Source of the DNA: Myoxocephalus aenaeus
Taxonomy: Eukaryota; Chordata; Actinopteri; Perciformes; Cottidae
NCBI GenBank assembly: GCA_038501785.1
Contig: JBAMJR010000261.1
Coordinates: 555,001-619,000 of the forward strand
Direction: 5' to 3'
Length of the DNA: 64,000 bases
A program made the translations under genes and the position numbers. How positions within the stretch are numbered: position 1 is the stretch's first letter; each line of letters opens with the position of its first letter. Below the pieces are notes generated by a model. It was not told the origin of the DNA and did not search any database. It saw nothing but the letters and a program-made list of their open reading frames with translations. Shown here one piece after another: positions 52,601-63,600 of the stretch.

Positions 52601-54925
52601 GTGTTCTCGTCTGTTCGTCTCTTGTGTTCTCGTCTGCTCGTCTCTTGTGTTCTCGTCTGCTCGTCTCTTGTGTTCTCGTCTGCTCGTCTCTTGTGTTCTC
52701 GTCTGCTCGTCTCTTGTGTTCTCGTCTGCTCGTCTCTTGTGTTCTCGTCTTCTCTTCTCTTGTGTTCTCGTCTGCTCGTCTCTTGTGTTCTCGTCTGTTC
52801 GTCTCTTGTGTTCTCGTCTGCTCGTCTCTTGTGTTCTCGTCTTCTCTTCTCTTGTGTTCTCCTCTGCTCGTCTCTTGTGTTCTCGTCTTCTCTTCTCTTG
52901 TGTTCTCGTCTGCTCGTCTCTTGTGTTCTCGTCTGCTCGTCTCTTGTGTTCTCGTCTTCTCGTCTCTTGTGTTCTCGTCTTCTCTTCTCTTGTGTTCTCG
53001 TCTTCTCTTCTCTTGTGTTCTCGTCTTCTCTTCTCTTGTGTTCTCGTCTTCTCTTCTCTTGTGTTCTCGTCTTCTCTTCTCTTGTGTTCTCGTCTGCTCG
53101 TCTCTTGTGTTCTCGTCTTCTCGTCTCTTGTGTTCTCGTCTTCTCTTCTCTTGTGTTCTCGTCTGCTCGTCTCTTGTGTTCTCGTCTTCTCTTCTCTTGT
53201 GTTCTCGTCTTCTCTTCTCTTGTGTTCTCGTCTTCTCTTCTCTTGTGTTCTCGTCTGCTCGTCTCTTGTGTTCTCGTCTGCTCGTCTCTTGTGTTCTCGT
53301 CTTCTCTTCTCTTGTGTTCTCGTCTTCTCTTCTCTTGTGTTCTCGTCTGCTCGTCTCTTGTGTTCTCGTCTTCTCGTCTCTTGTGTTCTCGTCTGCTCGT
53401 CTCTTGTGTTCTCGTCTTCTCTTCTCTTGTGTTCTCGTCTTCTCTTCTCTTGTGTTCTCGTCTGCTCGTCTCTTGTGTTCTCGTCTGCTCGTCTCTTGTG
53501 TTCTCGTCTGTTCGTCTCTTGTGTTCTCGTCTTCTCTTCTCTTGTGTTCTCGTCTGCTCGTCTCTTGTGTTCTCGTCTGCTCGTCTCTTGTGTTCTCGTC
53601 TGCTCGTCTCTTGTGTTCTCGTCTGCTCGTCTCTTGTGTTCTCGTCTGCTCGTCTCTTGTGTTCTCGTCTTCTCTTCTCTTGTGTTCTCGTCTGCTCGTC
53701 TCTTGTGTTCTCGTCTGCTCGTCTCTTGTGTTCTCGTCTGCTCGTCTCTTGTGTTCTCGTCTGCTCGTCTCTTGTGTTCTCGTCTGCTCGTCTCTTGTGT
53801 TCTCGTCTGCTCGTCTCTTGTGTTCTCGTCTTCTCTTCTCTTGTGTTCTCGTCTGCTCGTCTCTTGTGTTCTCGTCTGCTCGTCTCTTGTGTTCTCGTCT
53901 TCTCTTCTCTTGTGTTCTCGTCTGTTCGTCTCTTGTGTTCTCGTCTGCTCGTCTCTTGTGTTCTCGTCTGCTCGTCTCTTGTGTTCTCGTCTGCTCGTCT
54001 CTTGTGTTCTCGTCTTCTCTTCTCTTGTGTTCTCGTCTGTTCGTCTCTTGTGTTCTCGTCTGTTCGTCTCTTGTGTTCTCGTCTGCTCGTCTCTTGTGTT
54101 CTCGTCTGCTCGTCTCTTGTGTTCTCGTCTGCTCGTCTCTTGTGTTCTCGTCTTCTCTTCTCTTGTGTTCTCGTCTGCTCGTCTCTTGTGTTCTCGTCTT
54201 CTCTTCTCTTGTGTTCTCGTCTGCTCGTCTCTTGTGTTCTCGTCTGCTCGTCTCTTGTGTTCTCGTCTGCTCGTCTCTTGTGTTCTCGTCTTCTCTTCTC
54301 TTGTGTTCTCCTCTGCTCGTCTCTTGTGTTCTCGTCTTCTCTTCTCTTGTGTTCTCGTCTGCTCGTCTCTTGTGTTCTCGTCTTCTCGTCTCTTGTGTTC
54401 TCGTCTGCTCGTCTCTTGTGTTCTCGTCTTCTCGTCTCGTGTGTTCTCGTCTGCTCGTCTCTTGTGTTCTCGTCTGCTCGTCTCTTGTGTTCTCGTCTTC
54501 TCGTCTCTTGTGTTCTCGTCTTCTCGTCTCTTGTGTTCTCGTCTGCTCGTCTCTTGTGTTCTCGTCTGCTCGTCTCTTGTGTTCTCGTCTTCTCTTCTCT
54601 TGTGTTCTCGTCTTCTCTTCTCTTGTGTTCTCGTCTGCTCGTCTCTTGTGTTCTCGTCTTCTCGTCTCTTGTGTTCTCGTCTGCTCGTCTCTTGTGTTCT
54701 CGTCTTCTCTTCTCTTGTGTTCTCGTCTGCTCGTCTCTTGTGTTCTCGTCTTCTCGTCTCTTGTGTTCTCGTCTTCTCTTCTCTTGTGTTCTCGTCTTCT
54801 CTTCTCTTGTGTTCTCGTCTGCTCGTCTCTTGTGTTCTCGTCTTCTCTTCTCTTGTGTTCTCGTCTGCTCGTCTCTTGTGTTCTCGTCTGCTCGTCTCTT
54901 GTGTTCTCGTCTGCTCGTCTCTCGC
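40613..54925. repeat. Giant 23-bp satellite array, about 620 units
   Basis: The basic unit is TTGTGTTCTCGTCTGCTCGT+CTC (23 bp). Two positions vary, giving four unit types: GCTCGTCTC, TCTCTTCTC, TCTCGTCTC and a rare GTTCGTCTC. The plus strand holds only T, C and G apart from two adenines (41977 and 43013). 23 is not a multiple of 3 and the unit has no stop in any frame on either strand, so frames of about 4,800 codons run through it in several frames. These are a property of the repeat, not genes. Rare changes (CCTCT at 50901, 52856, 54305; CGTGTG at 46916, 46961, 54436; CTCCTGTG near 45743) mark nested duplications. Confidence 0.97.
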
Positions 54926-55678
54926 TACACCATTTTAACGACATGACAATGGAACATCCCAGCACGAGCGCTACTCTTGCAAGAAGACTCAACCCCAACT
55001 CGATCAAATCTCTCCTCCAAGACCCGTTTGAGAGAAGAACTTTGCGGAGAAACTACAGGTGAAACAACTGCTCTCGTGTGTTTTGAGATGCTTTTATTTT
55101 GAAGGCGTAACACTGTTACTACTTGGAGGAATCACAAAACAGTGTAGAATACAACTTTCTTTATTTGCAGATTATATTGTGATCAGATATTATAAAGAGA
55201 AGACAGTCAGAGGCTGAAAACCCTTTGAAACACATACACGTCCTCACAAATATGCGAATGCTGAATGAAAGTGGTTTAAAATGAGTTCTTCTGCTCACAG
55301 AGACATGAAGCTGAGCTCAAGCTGCTGTAGCTTTAAGAAATAAAACAGTACATGTTAAGATCAGCTGTGAAATGTTCAGCTGGAAGACAAATAAAGGAAG
55401 TTCACAGAGTGAAATGTTCTTTCCTGTTAAACAAAGTTAAAATCCAGCTGCTGTGTTCTGAACGGGCTGCAGGTGAGAAACACGTTCACAACTCATGCAG
55501 GAAAAGACACCGGACTGAAACAGAATAACTCTTTTCACAACAAGCACGGATTTTCATCTGAAAGATATTCACAGAAATGTACAAAAACAGATTTAATTTT
55601 GCTGGTTTCCAATCCGTCAGCGCTCATGTGAGACACGACGAGCAGATCGGTGAAGTCTGACGGAGGCAGACGTGCTGG
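54926..55678. other. Right flank of the satellite; Ig gene 3' flank
   Basis: Non-repetitive sequence starts at CTACACCATTTTAACGACAT. A plus-strand frame here reads SATLARRLNPNSIKSLLQDP and ends ACTACAG|GTGAAAC (donor-like, 55059), but I cannot assign it. The left flank (40540-40612) shows no related sequence, so the array has not obviously split a single element. Confidence 0.35.
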
Positions 55679-57751
55679 TCAAACTCCATCAGGAGGTCCC
55701 ATGTTTTCATAGTTCATCCTTTCATCTTCTGCATCATAACGCACCTGTGAGAAACAACACAATCAAAGCATCACTTTCTGATCCCACTAGATCTCATTCT
55801 GTACTTTATCCAGAGGAACAGTACAAATGCTCTTTAGACCGTAAAGAACCTTTAAAGCCAGGAATGTTTCAGTGAGGAAACACTGAAGATAAGAATGTAA
55901 TGAAGAGTGCCAACTGTAAAAATACACATTTCATTATTAGGTTGTTGAAAAACTCACAGCGGTTTCATCCGTCTGAGTTTTCTTCTCTGAAGACAAAAGA
56001 AAGAGTCGACTTTAGTTTCAGTAAAAATCCTCTTTTATGAGCTTTAATATGTGGATGTTCTTCACCTTTCATTCTTTTCCACATGTTGACGGCCACAACT
56101 ATTATTATGAGTGCTGCTACTCCAACGGGCACAAAGATGAACCTCCACCAGCCTGGAACGAGAGCGGAAACTCTCTCTAAAGGTATTTAATTCAGCTTTT
56201 AGACTTAAAATAAACTGTATTTACATTTAAATACATAACAATTGTGAAATGTTCCTTTATATCAGCATGAAAGATCTAAGTTGTATTTGTTTTCTGTGAA
56301 AAACAGATTTAATTCATGAACATAAGAGTCCATGTCTTTAATTACAGAGAACTTGCACTCCAGTATTATTTTAGCTTTTACTGACTTCTTGAAAATAAAT
56401 AAATAATGTATTTATTGATTACTTTCTATTTTTAGCATTTTTCCCGAAAGTGAGTAAATAGAACAACCACTTCTTCTTTTTTGCCTCAAAAATACCAAAA
56501 AGATTTCAACTAAAATGTAGCAAGTAAATGACAAAAAAATGAAATAAAAAATAAAATACATTTGTTAAATGTGAGGAGAGCAAGTTGATTGACAGGAAAA
56601 GAGATGATGTTGTTGTGTCTTCACCTGAACAGATGAACACAACTCAAAAAAACTAAAACACTTCAAATCCATGAAAAAAAGTGAATATGAATAACTTCAA
56701 AATACTCTCACCTGTTTCATCACCTGAGGGAGAATCTCTGAGAGGAAACTTCTGCACTTTGTCACCATCGGTCACTTCACACATCAGTGAATTAAACCTC
56801 GACGTGTGAAAGAAATGAGAAGTCGGACCCTTCAGAGAGGCGGAGCAGGAAGACTGTGATGTCATCAAGTCTTTGTTGTCTTTGTCCACATCTTGACCCT
56901 CAAGCAGCCACTTCACCGTGTGGGAACATCGTTCCTATGTCGACACAGAGCAGTTCACCGTCACCTCATCAGTGACCTTGTGTTCAGTCACTGGTGAAGA
57001 TGGAGACATCGTGAGAGAAAGAAGAGGAACTTCACCACTATAATCATTATTATTATAATGTTTCAGTATATTGTTCATGATGATGTAAATACTCACTGGT
57101 AACAACTGACAGAAAAACCTGAGCATCTTGGAGTTGTGTTCCTGGTCCGTACGGTCTGCAGACATAACGACTACGATCTTCATCTGTTACATTCTTTATA
57201 ACCAGAGAACAATTCTTTGAAACACTCAGTCTGTCTGATTTATCTTTGGCTTCATCGTCAATCTTCCCATTTGTAATCAGAAACAATACTACTCCTCGTC
57301 TCCTTAAATCAAAAGAGAACCACGAAGTAGAGTCAGTTCTTCTGATCATCCATCAGACTGTTACAAGGCAAAGTGACTTCATCTCCATCTCTGACAGTGA
57401 TGAGACTAACAGTTGTCCTGATGCTGCTGCTGAGAAGATGAGAGGGAAATAAAAAGAATAAAGAGAAATAAAAACATGACATTAATGTCAGAGTGAAGAT
57501 CATTTTAGAAACAACAACAGTTTGAGAATGTGCCTCATCGTTGGTTTCTAAGAGTTCATTAAACTCACTATTCACCTCGATGGGAAACAAACAGACTACC
57601 TAGGTTAGGTCATCATTTAACATTAATGATATTTATAAATGAGCTTCTTTAATGTTTCTGTAGTCATATACACATTGTATGTCTCCTTACCTGTAAACTG
57701 AAGCACCAGAATCAGAAATAAAGAGGTTTTAATCCATCTGAATTCAGCCAT
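55679..57751 (-). pseudogene. Ig-domain receptor gene, minus strand, decayed
   Basis: Six exons can be traced: signal peptide 57751-57691 (MAEFRWIKTSLFLILVLQFT); V-like Ig domain about 57429-57097 (VRDGDEVTLPC, DRSRYVCRPYG); second Ig domain about 57037-56712 (DEVTVNC, WLLEGQD, LMCEVTDGD); membrane segment 56152-56066 (WWRFIFVPVGVAALIIIVVA); short tail exons 55986-55958 and 55744-55679 (DERMNYENMGPPDG, stop). Donors and acceptors follow GT-AG. This is the plan of a fish type I membrane immune-type receptor. It is broken: the first Ig domain has a frameshift after DDQKN near 57340 and seems out of phase with the signal exon, and the second has an in-frame TAG after NCSVST near 56938. It looks like a recent pseudogene, or an allele with errors. 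Confidence 0.78.
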
Positions 57752-58270
57752 CGTTCCTCTTCTCTTTATCTCTGATGTTCCAACTGTCCAAGTCTCTCAA
57801 ATGGTGCTTCTTGCAGAGGAAAGCAGGATATATGATCTCTGTTGAAGAGGGAGTCACCTTCTCATAGTCTTCCTCATTTTTGCTAATGTAGGTAGAGCAT
57901 ATACCATTTTTTTGCCGGTGGATTTCTAAACAACAGTGACGCACGTTGAATGCAACTGTCGCCAAATGATCCGCGATACACAACACGGACATGAGGATGT
58001 TTTGCACGTGTGAGACCTGTTGGTTTGGCAAGAAGCCTTAAAATGATGAAACGAAGGCGCGTCAGCGGTTAGCGAACACGTGTTGAAAGTAGCACAGAAA
58101 TATACAGTTGCAACATTTTTAGACCTGTAATTTTCCTTCTGCAGAAACAAGACGGATGCCACTTTTCCATTATTTTATTATTATCATTTTATTTTTAGAG
58201 CTTTGTCTCAAGTCTTAGAAAGTGTGCTTTAATGTTGACCCAACTAACATAACTTCAGATCAAACATAAA
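57752..58270. other. Upstream region of the Ig pseudogene
   Basis: This would hold its minus-strand promoter. No TATA box or repeat is clear. Confidence 0.3.
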
Positions 58271-58640
58271 GCTCCTGTGTCTGTCAGACAAAGATCCCTT
58301 TATGAATACAAAATGTGTCATTTTCAACCCAATCTGTTCCGTTTAGTCTTAAACATGATGTACTCTCAGTTGTTTGGGCCCATCGCTTTGGTCCGGACTG
58401 AAATATCTAAACTATCTGATGGAATTCAGCGACCCCTTAACTTTCCCTCCGTCGACCACCATCATGTCAACATTTGTATCTGTCCTATATTTTGGTTGTT
58501 GCCCAAATGCCTGCAAAAGCAATGACGTCGTCATCGGCCTCAGATGCACTTTGTGTTTAGTGCTAATTAGCATGTGTGGGCATGCTAACACACAACTAAG
58601 ATGGTGAGCATAGTTACTACCTGTATGCACCATCAAGGAT
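58270..58640. repeat. Interspersed repeat, family not named
   Basis: GTGCTAATTAGCATGTGTGG and GCATGCTAACACACAACTAA, then GATGGTGAGCATAGTTAC, are phrases of a very common fish repeat. Boundaries are approximate. Confidence 0.45.
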
Positions 58641-58769
58641 CCACTTACATTGTTTTATTCATTGTCATTGTACAACACTGGGTTGCCCAACTTCTGTCTT
58701 CTGGAGTTTGTTGTCGTCTTCTTTTTCTCTCTTCCTCTTTTCGTCTTGTGCGACACACGGCAGCAGGGT

Positions 58770-58985
58770 GAAGATCTTTTGTAGACCTCAAAATCACAAA
58801 TTACAAATTAGCCTCAGAGGGCTTTACAATCTGTACAACGTCCTCTGTCCCGGGTCCTCACATCGGTTCACGAAAAACTCCCCAAAAAGCCATTGAACAG
58901 GGAGAAAAAGGCAAGAAGCCTTCGGTAGAGCAACAGAAGAGGATCCCTCTTCAAGGGAAGAAACAGTCATATTTAAAAGAGACAG
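58770..58985. repeat. Interspersed repeat, family not named
   Basis: AAATTAGCCTCAGAGGGCTT, TTCACGAAAAACTCCCCAAA, GAGCAACAGAAGAGGATCCC and TCTTCAAGGGAAGAAAC are typical of a highly repeated fish element. It is non-coding. Confidence 0.5.
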
Positions 58986-59519
58986 CAGCAAGATGACTGG
59001 CTAACGATGTCATTGTTTCGTTGTGCTTATTGGAAAGAGGAGACCAGCTGATCTAAACAGCTGATGTCATGATTGACAGCCCCGAACAATGATATCAGGT
59101 AAATGATGTGAGCATGCGTGAGAAGTGATTGGCAGATGTATGAGAAATAAATTACGGGCTTGGGCATGCAAGAGTATGGCCGTAGAGCCAAAATGCCACC
59201 ATTCATGGAGGGTGGGATCATTGATTGATTTTTTTCTTTCCAAAATTAAAATGTGTATCTTCCTTTTACTGTGAAAGACTTGGATGTATCTATTGTATCA
59301 CAACACATGTATGAGTGAGGATTTAATATGTATTAGCCGTCATAATGAAGACAACTCTGTGACTGAATACATTAAGAAACAAAGCTCACTGTGCAAAATT
59401 AGTAAAAATACATACTGTCCATCAGGTTGGCGTCAGAACCAGAATCCACCAACACCATCTGACGGAGAGAAGCGGTTGGAGAAATGATAGAAACTCTGGG
59501 GACTGATGAACAGGGTTGT
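58986..59519. other. Intergenic, no feature recognised
   Basis: No coding frame with identifiable content and no match elsewhere in the window. Confidence 0.35.
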
Positions 59520-60300
59520 ACGGCTCACCAGTGCCCTCTTATACCCCATCTGACCGCAGTAAATGCACCTTCTCTCACTTAGGCGGCATTGTCGTTCTTC
59601 CGGACTCAGCTTGATCCTTCCAGGCTGCGTGGGTTCCTCCCAACCAGATCAGAGGGGTAGCGGGCATGGGTCGAAGGAGCTCCAGGACGGGGCCGCGGAA
59701 GTGGACTGTCTCCTGTGACCCGGAGGTGACCGTTCCCGCCTGACTCTCTCCCTCTCAAAAAGCATCTTATCAATCTTTGTTGCCGGAGCAAAAACTGAGT
59801 CCAGGTCCGAAGGGGGCTCTAGGGGGGTAAGCTTATCTTTGAGTGGGTTGGAAAGACCAAACAGGAAGGTGTCGAGCAAGGCGGAGTCGTTCCACCCACT
59901 CTCAGCTGCAAGGGTCCGAAACCCGATCGCGTAGTCCGAGACCCTTCTTCTCCCCTGTCGTAACCCAGATATGGGCCTGGCAGGCTCTCTACTAGGCATG
60001 GTATGCAGAACAATTCTAGAGAGGGAATATGTCCAATGAATTGCAGAAGTTAGAGATTATATACGCCACCTTGGCTCTCTCCGAGGGATAAAGGGCCGCC
60101 TGGAGCTCGAAGCGCAGGCTTCCCTGAACCAAAGAAACGCCTGGCAATCGTCGGAGTGACCGGAAAATCGTTCGGATCGGGAGAGGTGAGGAGACAAAGC
60201 TGGGGCAGAAGCAAGAGGCGGCGGGGTTGGATGAACAGGGGCCGGTGTCGGAGGCCTAGGCGCTGGCGGCGTCTGGATTTTCTGGACGTTCTAAGATCTA
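59520..60300 (-). pseudogene. Gypsy-type retrotransposon gag remnant
   Basis: Minus-strand frames hold the capsid-like stretch with SDYAIGFRTLAAESGWNDSA and LLDTFLFGLSNPLKDKL (59649-59999), then downstream a zinc-knuckle-like CIYCGQMGYKRALVS lacking its His and last Cys. Upstream is a frame-shifted N-terminal gag part (FELQAALYPSERAKVAYI near 60100-60050). This is the layout of Ty3/gypsy-type gag. Stops and frameshifts interrupt it at several points, pol is absent and no LTR pair was found. It is an inactive fragment. Confidence 0.72.
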
Positions 60301-61343
60301 AGATGGAACTAAAATGTTTTGGGAAAGATCGGGAAATAATATTAGGTCTCAGAAAAAGATCCTGGTTTGGGTTAAGAAAGTTAACCTCAGGAAGAAAGTT
60401 ACCTGACAAACAAATAAAAGTGGACTTCCTGTTTCATGCGTCACACAAACAGCTATTTCCTGAGTGAAAGACAAGTATTTATTTGACTCATCCACCAAAA
60501 GGCTTGAAACCAAAGCAGCAACTCTACAACACGACGATCTGGAAGGCTGCTGGTGGAAATGAGCCAGTGTCTGTGCTACTTTTATTTTGGTGATGTCATT
60601 AAATTAAACTATTGTTTCTCACATGGACAAGTTATTTATAACTCTAACATGCTACATATGTGTGTGCGTTCTGGTTTGTATGTTTTCTCCCCCTTCAAAT
60701 TACAATCCAATAGCCTACTTAACTATAGGGCACTAGGACCTTGGGGAGGCTGCTGCGCTGGCTTTCTCACTCTGCCAAGTAACGTCTCTCATCACAGCAG
60801 GATTATACAAAGGAGTTTATCTCAAAGTAAACTATACCAAGGAGTACCATTATTTTTTTCTTCATCTTTATCTCAGTGATAGTGTACAGATGAGCATAAA
60901 ATATCACTGGTTTATAAAAACTACACGGACAACAAAATAGATGTAAATGTTGATCAAAATCTTATTCCCTTCTGCTCAAAATAAAAGAAGTAAACAACTC
61001 AAAAGTTGACCCTGTCAGGTCCGTTCTCCATCCATTGGATTTGGGAGTGACGGAGATATGACAGCTAGTTTATCCGTCTTTCCTTTACATCAGGAAAAGT
61101 ATTTCATATTTGTGTTCACTATGACCCTGAAATTCTGTCTCTTGTGTTATCATATACTGAATGAATGCAAGCAAAACTACAGAGCAAAATCACACTCTTT
61201 CTGATTGAACCAATCTATGAACTGTCTGAAACAATGGATATCCGCGGCCCCAAATGGGCCCCAAAAAAATGACATGCGCGCGCACACATGCCGGTTCTCT
61301 AGGGGCTAAGCCCCCCCTTTCCTTGAATCCTAGAAACGCCCCT
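60301..61343. other. Intergenic, no feature recognised
   Basis: A plus frame at 60553-60879 has no recognisable domain. Near 61335 ACCAGGGGCGTTTCTAGG-type sequence (read on the minus strand) borders the duplicated block. Confidence 0.35.
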
Positions 61344-62192
61344 GGTAGCAGGTGAATAAACAAATCAATAGGTATTCATGTTCACAAGTCTTTTCAGAAG
61401 CCTGGTGCACAGCGTTACAAAAGTACGTCTGCTCACGCCGCCATCTTGCTCCTCTCCTCTTCTTCCTCCTCCTCTTCTTCAATTCTAATGTGTTTGTTCT
61501 TCTTCTTTTTTAATTCTAATGTTTCTTCTTCTTCTTCTTTAATTCTAATGTGTTTCTTTGTGAAAGCCCCGAACAGTTTCTACCAAGGCCATCAGGCTCA
61601 CAAACACACCTCACTGAACTGTGAACGGCTGCTGCTGTGACTTCATGTCACGACCATACTTGTATATTTGTAGCAATGCATAGTGCACTTTATACACTGA
61701 TTACTATTACTAATACTATTATCATATTTTGTGCCTTTTTTTTTTTTTTACCTAAGTTTATTGTAACTCTGTGTGTTAGGAGAAAAATAAGCTTTTCATT
61801 ATACAGAGTAACTGTCTGTTAAGATTATTGTCATATGACAATAAAAATATGCCGGATAAAGCCGACGTCCATAACAAATACCCTTCAAAATAAAAGCACA
61901 GGATCTTTTTCTTAAAATGTTTTGTATGTCAAAGTAAAAACTGACAGAAACAACAGTGAACATTCATTTACTATGGTCGTGTTTTTTCATGAAAGTCGAC
62001 TTAGAGTCGTGATCTCAGAGCAGAGTGATGGATCTTATTGATCATATTTATCATCTGTTCCCTTTTAAGATGAAACTCATCTGAGGGCCGACAGAGCTCC
62101 GCCCCTTATATGACGTCATCAGAGAGAAAGGGAAACAGTTTGTTACTTTCAGTTCTCCGTGAGAAGAGACTCACCCACAGACACGCGGTAAG
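61344..62192. repeat. Inverted segmental duplicate of the 24.3-28.8 kb block
   Basis: Read on the minus strand, this segment follows 24330-28770 in order: TRIM first exon and CRE promoter, CTTTTAAGATGAAACTCATC, AGAGCAGAGTGATGGATCTT, the LINE target site without the LINE, AATGAATGTTCACTGTTGTT, the LINE tail fragment, (GAA)n blocks, and the L1-like start (AAGATGGCGGCGTGAGCAG). Differences are the 3.36-kb LINE and the size of the GAA tracts. It ends at about 61344. Confidence 0.92.
62090..62187 (+). promoter_or_regulatory. Orphan copy of the TRIM promoter and first exon
   Basis: GCTCCGCCCC, TTATATGA and the CRE TGACGTCA (62111-62118) are all kept, and the leader ends CAGACACGCG|GTAAGATTT at 62187. 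It points right, toward the window end. Within the 1.8 kb that remain I see only a DNA transposon and no TRIM exon, so any gene would have to lie outside the window. Confidence 0.5.
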
Positions 62193-62352
62193 ATTTACTT
62201 TATTTACAAAGGAGGTCGAGAAGGTAGTGCGGGTAGATCGCATGCCTTTTTTTTCACTCTTTCAAAAACTTTATCGACAAAACGCAGCTCCCGGTATGCA
62301 AATGAGTAGGCTCGTTGGAAAGAGCTGCGCCTCGCCTGGAATCCAGACGAGA

Positions 62353-62830
62353 GCCGTTTCTCAATACCAAGTACGCTAAGTCCAGACTTGTGAACTTTTG
62401 GAGTTTGGACTTGGGAGTTTGGACTTGGGAGTCCAGACTCTCAAGGACGGGAGGACACAGGACGGTCTTTCTGCAATTGGAACAGCAGCTGACTTGATGA
62501 CGTCACCACCTCAGCTGTCGTTGTCATGAGTTACTCTGATTCTTCACTGTAAAGTATTTTTACAGTCAAACAAAATATGACAACCCTGCTTTTTTTGCAC
62601 TGGTTTCACAGACATACACATATCATTGTGTGCATATATATATATATATACACACAGATACACATATCATTGTATGTACATATATATATTATTGTGTTTA
62701 TAAATATATATATTATATATATATACACATATCCTTGTGTGTGTATATATATATATATTGTGTTCATAAATATGTATTTTATATACTGATATAGATACAC
62801 ATAATTGTATATATAATATGTTTATAAATG

Positions 62831-62874
<44 letters not shown>

Positions 62875-63600
62875 TTATATATTTATATAGATACACATAT
62901 AATTGCAAACAATTCGGTCAAAAGTAATAAGACTGTAGTTCAAAGTAAAAGTTAAATTAAAATCTTAAGTTATAAATCGTAACCTTTCCCTCAGTCAAAC
63001 TGATTTAATGTGACTGAATAAATAATACAGATTGCTTGTTAGATCCTCAAAGTCGATTTATATCTTATGTTTAATCGATACGGAGACATCGGAGCCAGCG
63101 GATCATTTCAAAAAGTCCAGCCGAGATCAAGCTGCTGTCGGCGGGCAGCACAGCGCTGACGGCCCGGTGCTGACGGGAATCACGGTCCCTCAGCAGGACC
63201 TCAACCCGTCGGCGTATCTTTTTAAATAAGATGAGTCTGGACAAACCGACCACAGATTTGATCCTTAAACAAATAACTTCTCGCCTGAAAACGTCCTAAA
63301 ATTATATTTTGTGACTCAACAACGGTAGTTTTTATAGAATGTCAACTTTCAGTTGTGAGTTTTCTCATCCGCCATTGCTGGTCCGAAATGCATTCTGGGA
63401 TATTGGCTCTCTCAAGTACGCTGAAGTCTGCTCTGATGCATCCTGGGTAAAATGGGAGGATCAAGTCACATCCGGGCATTTTCACCGTGCTTGGCGAGAA
63501 GCGGACTTTTGAATTGGAACAGTACTTGAGCCGCGACTGATGACGTTTCACGAGTCCACAAGAACACGAGTACAGAGAAGAACGCTGATTGAGAAACGGC
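62353..63600. mobile_element. 1.25-kb DNA transposon, non-autonomous
   Basis: Both ends carry GCCGTTTCTCAAT (62353-62365) and its complement ATTGAGAAACGGC (63588-63600). The interior has (TA)n tracts (62635-62760 and 62832-62872) and the part shared with 31870-32430. No transposase is encoded. Target duplications are unclear (CGAG on both sides). Confidence 0.65.

Noticed and set aside
40613..54925. Possible CRISPR array (regular short repeats)
   Set aside because: Units are contiguous with no unique spacers, and this is a vertebrate genome.
40613..54925. Telomeric repeat or rDNA spacer
   Set aside because: No TTAGGG units and no rRNA sequence nearby; the unit is 23 bp.
40536..55062. Frames of 825-4819 codons on both strands
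   Set aside because: Repeat-driven open frames with a 23-residue period; no ATG can occur inside the array.
59520..60880. Complete LTR retrotransposon
   Set aside because: Only a broken gag remnant is visible; no pol and no pair of LTRs found.
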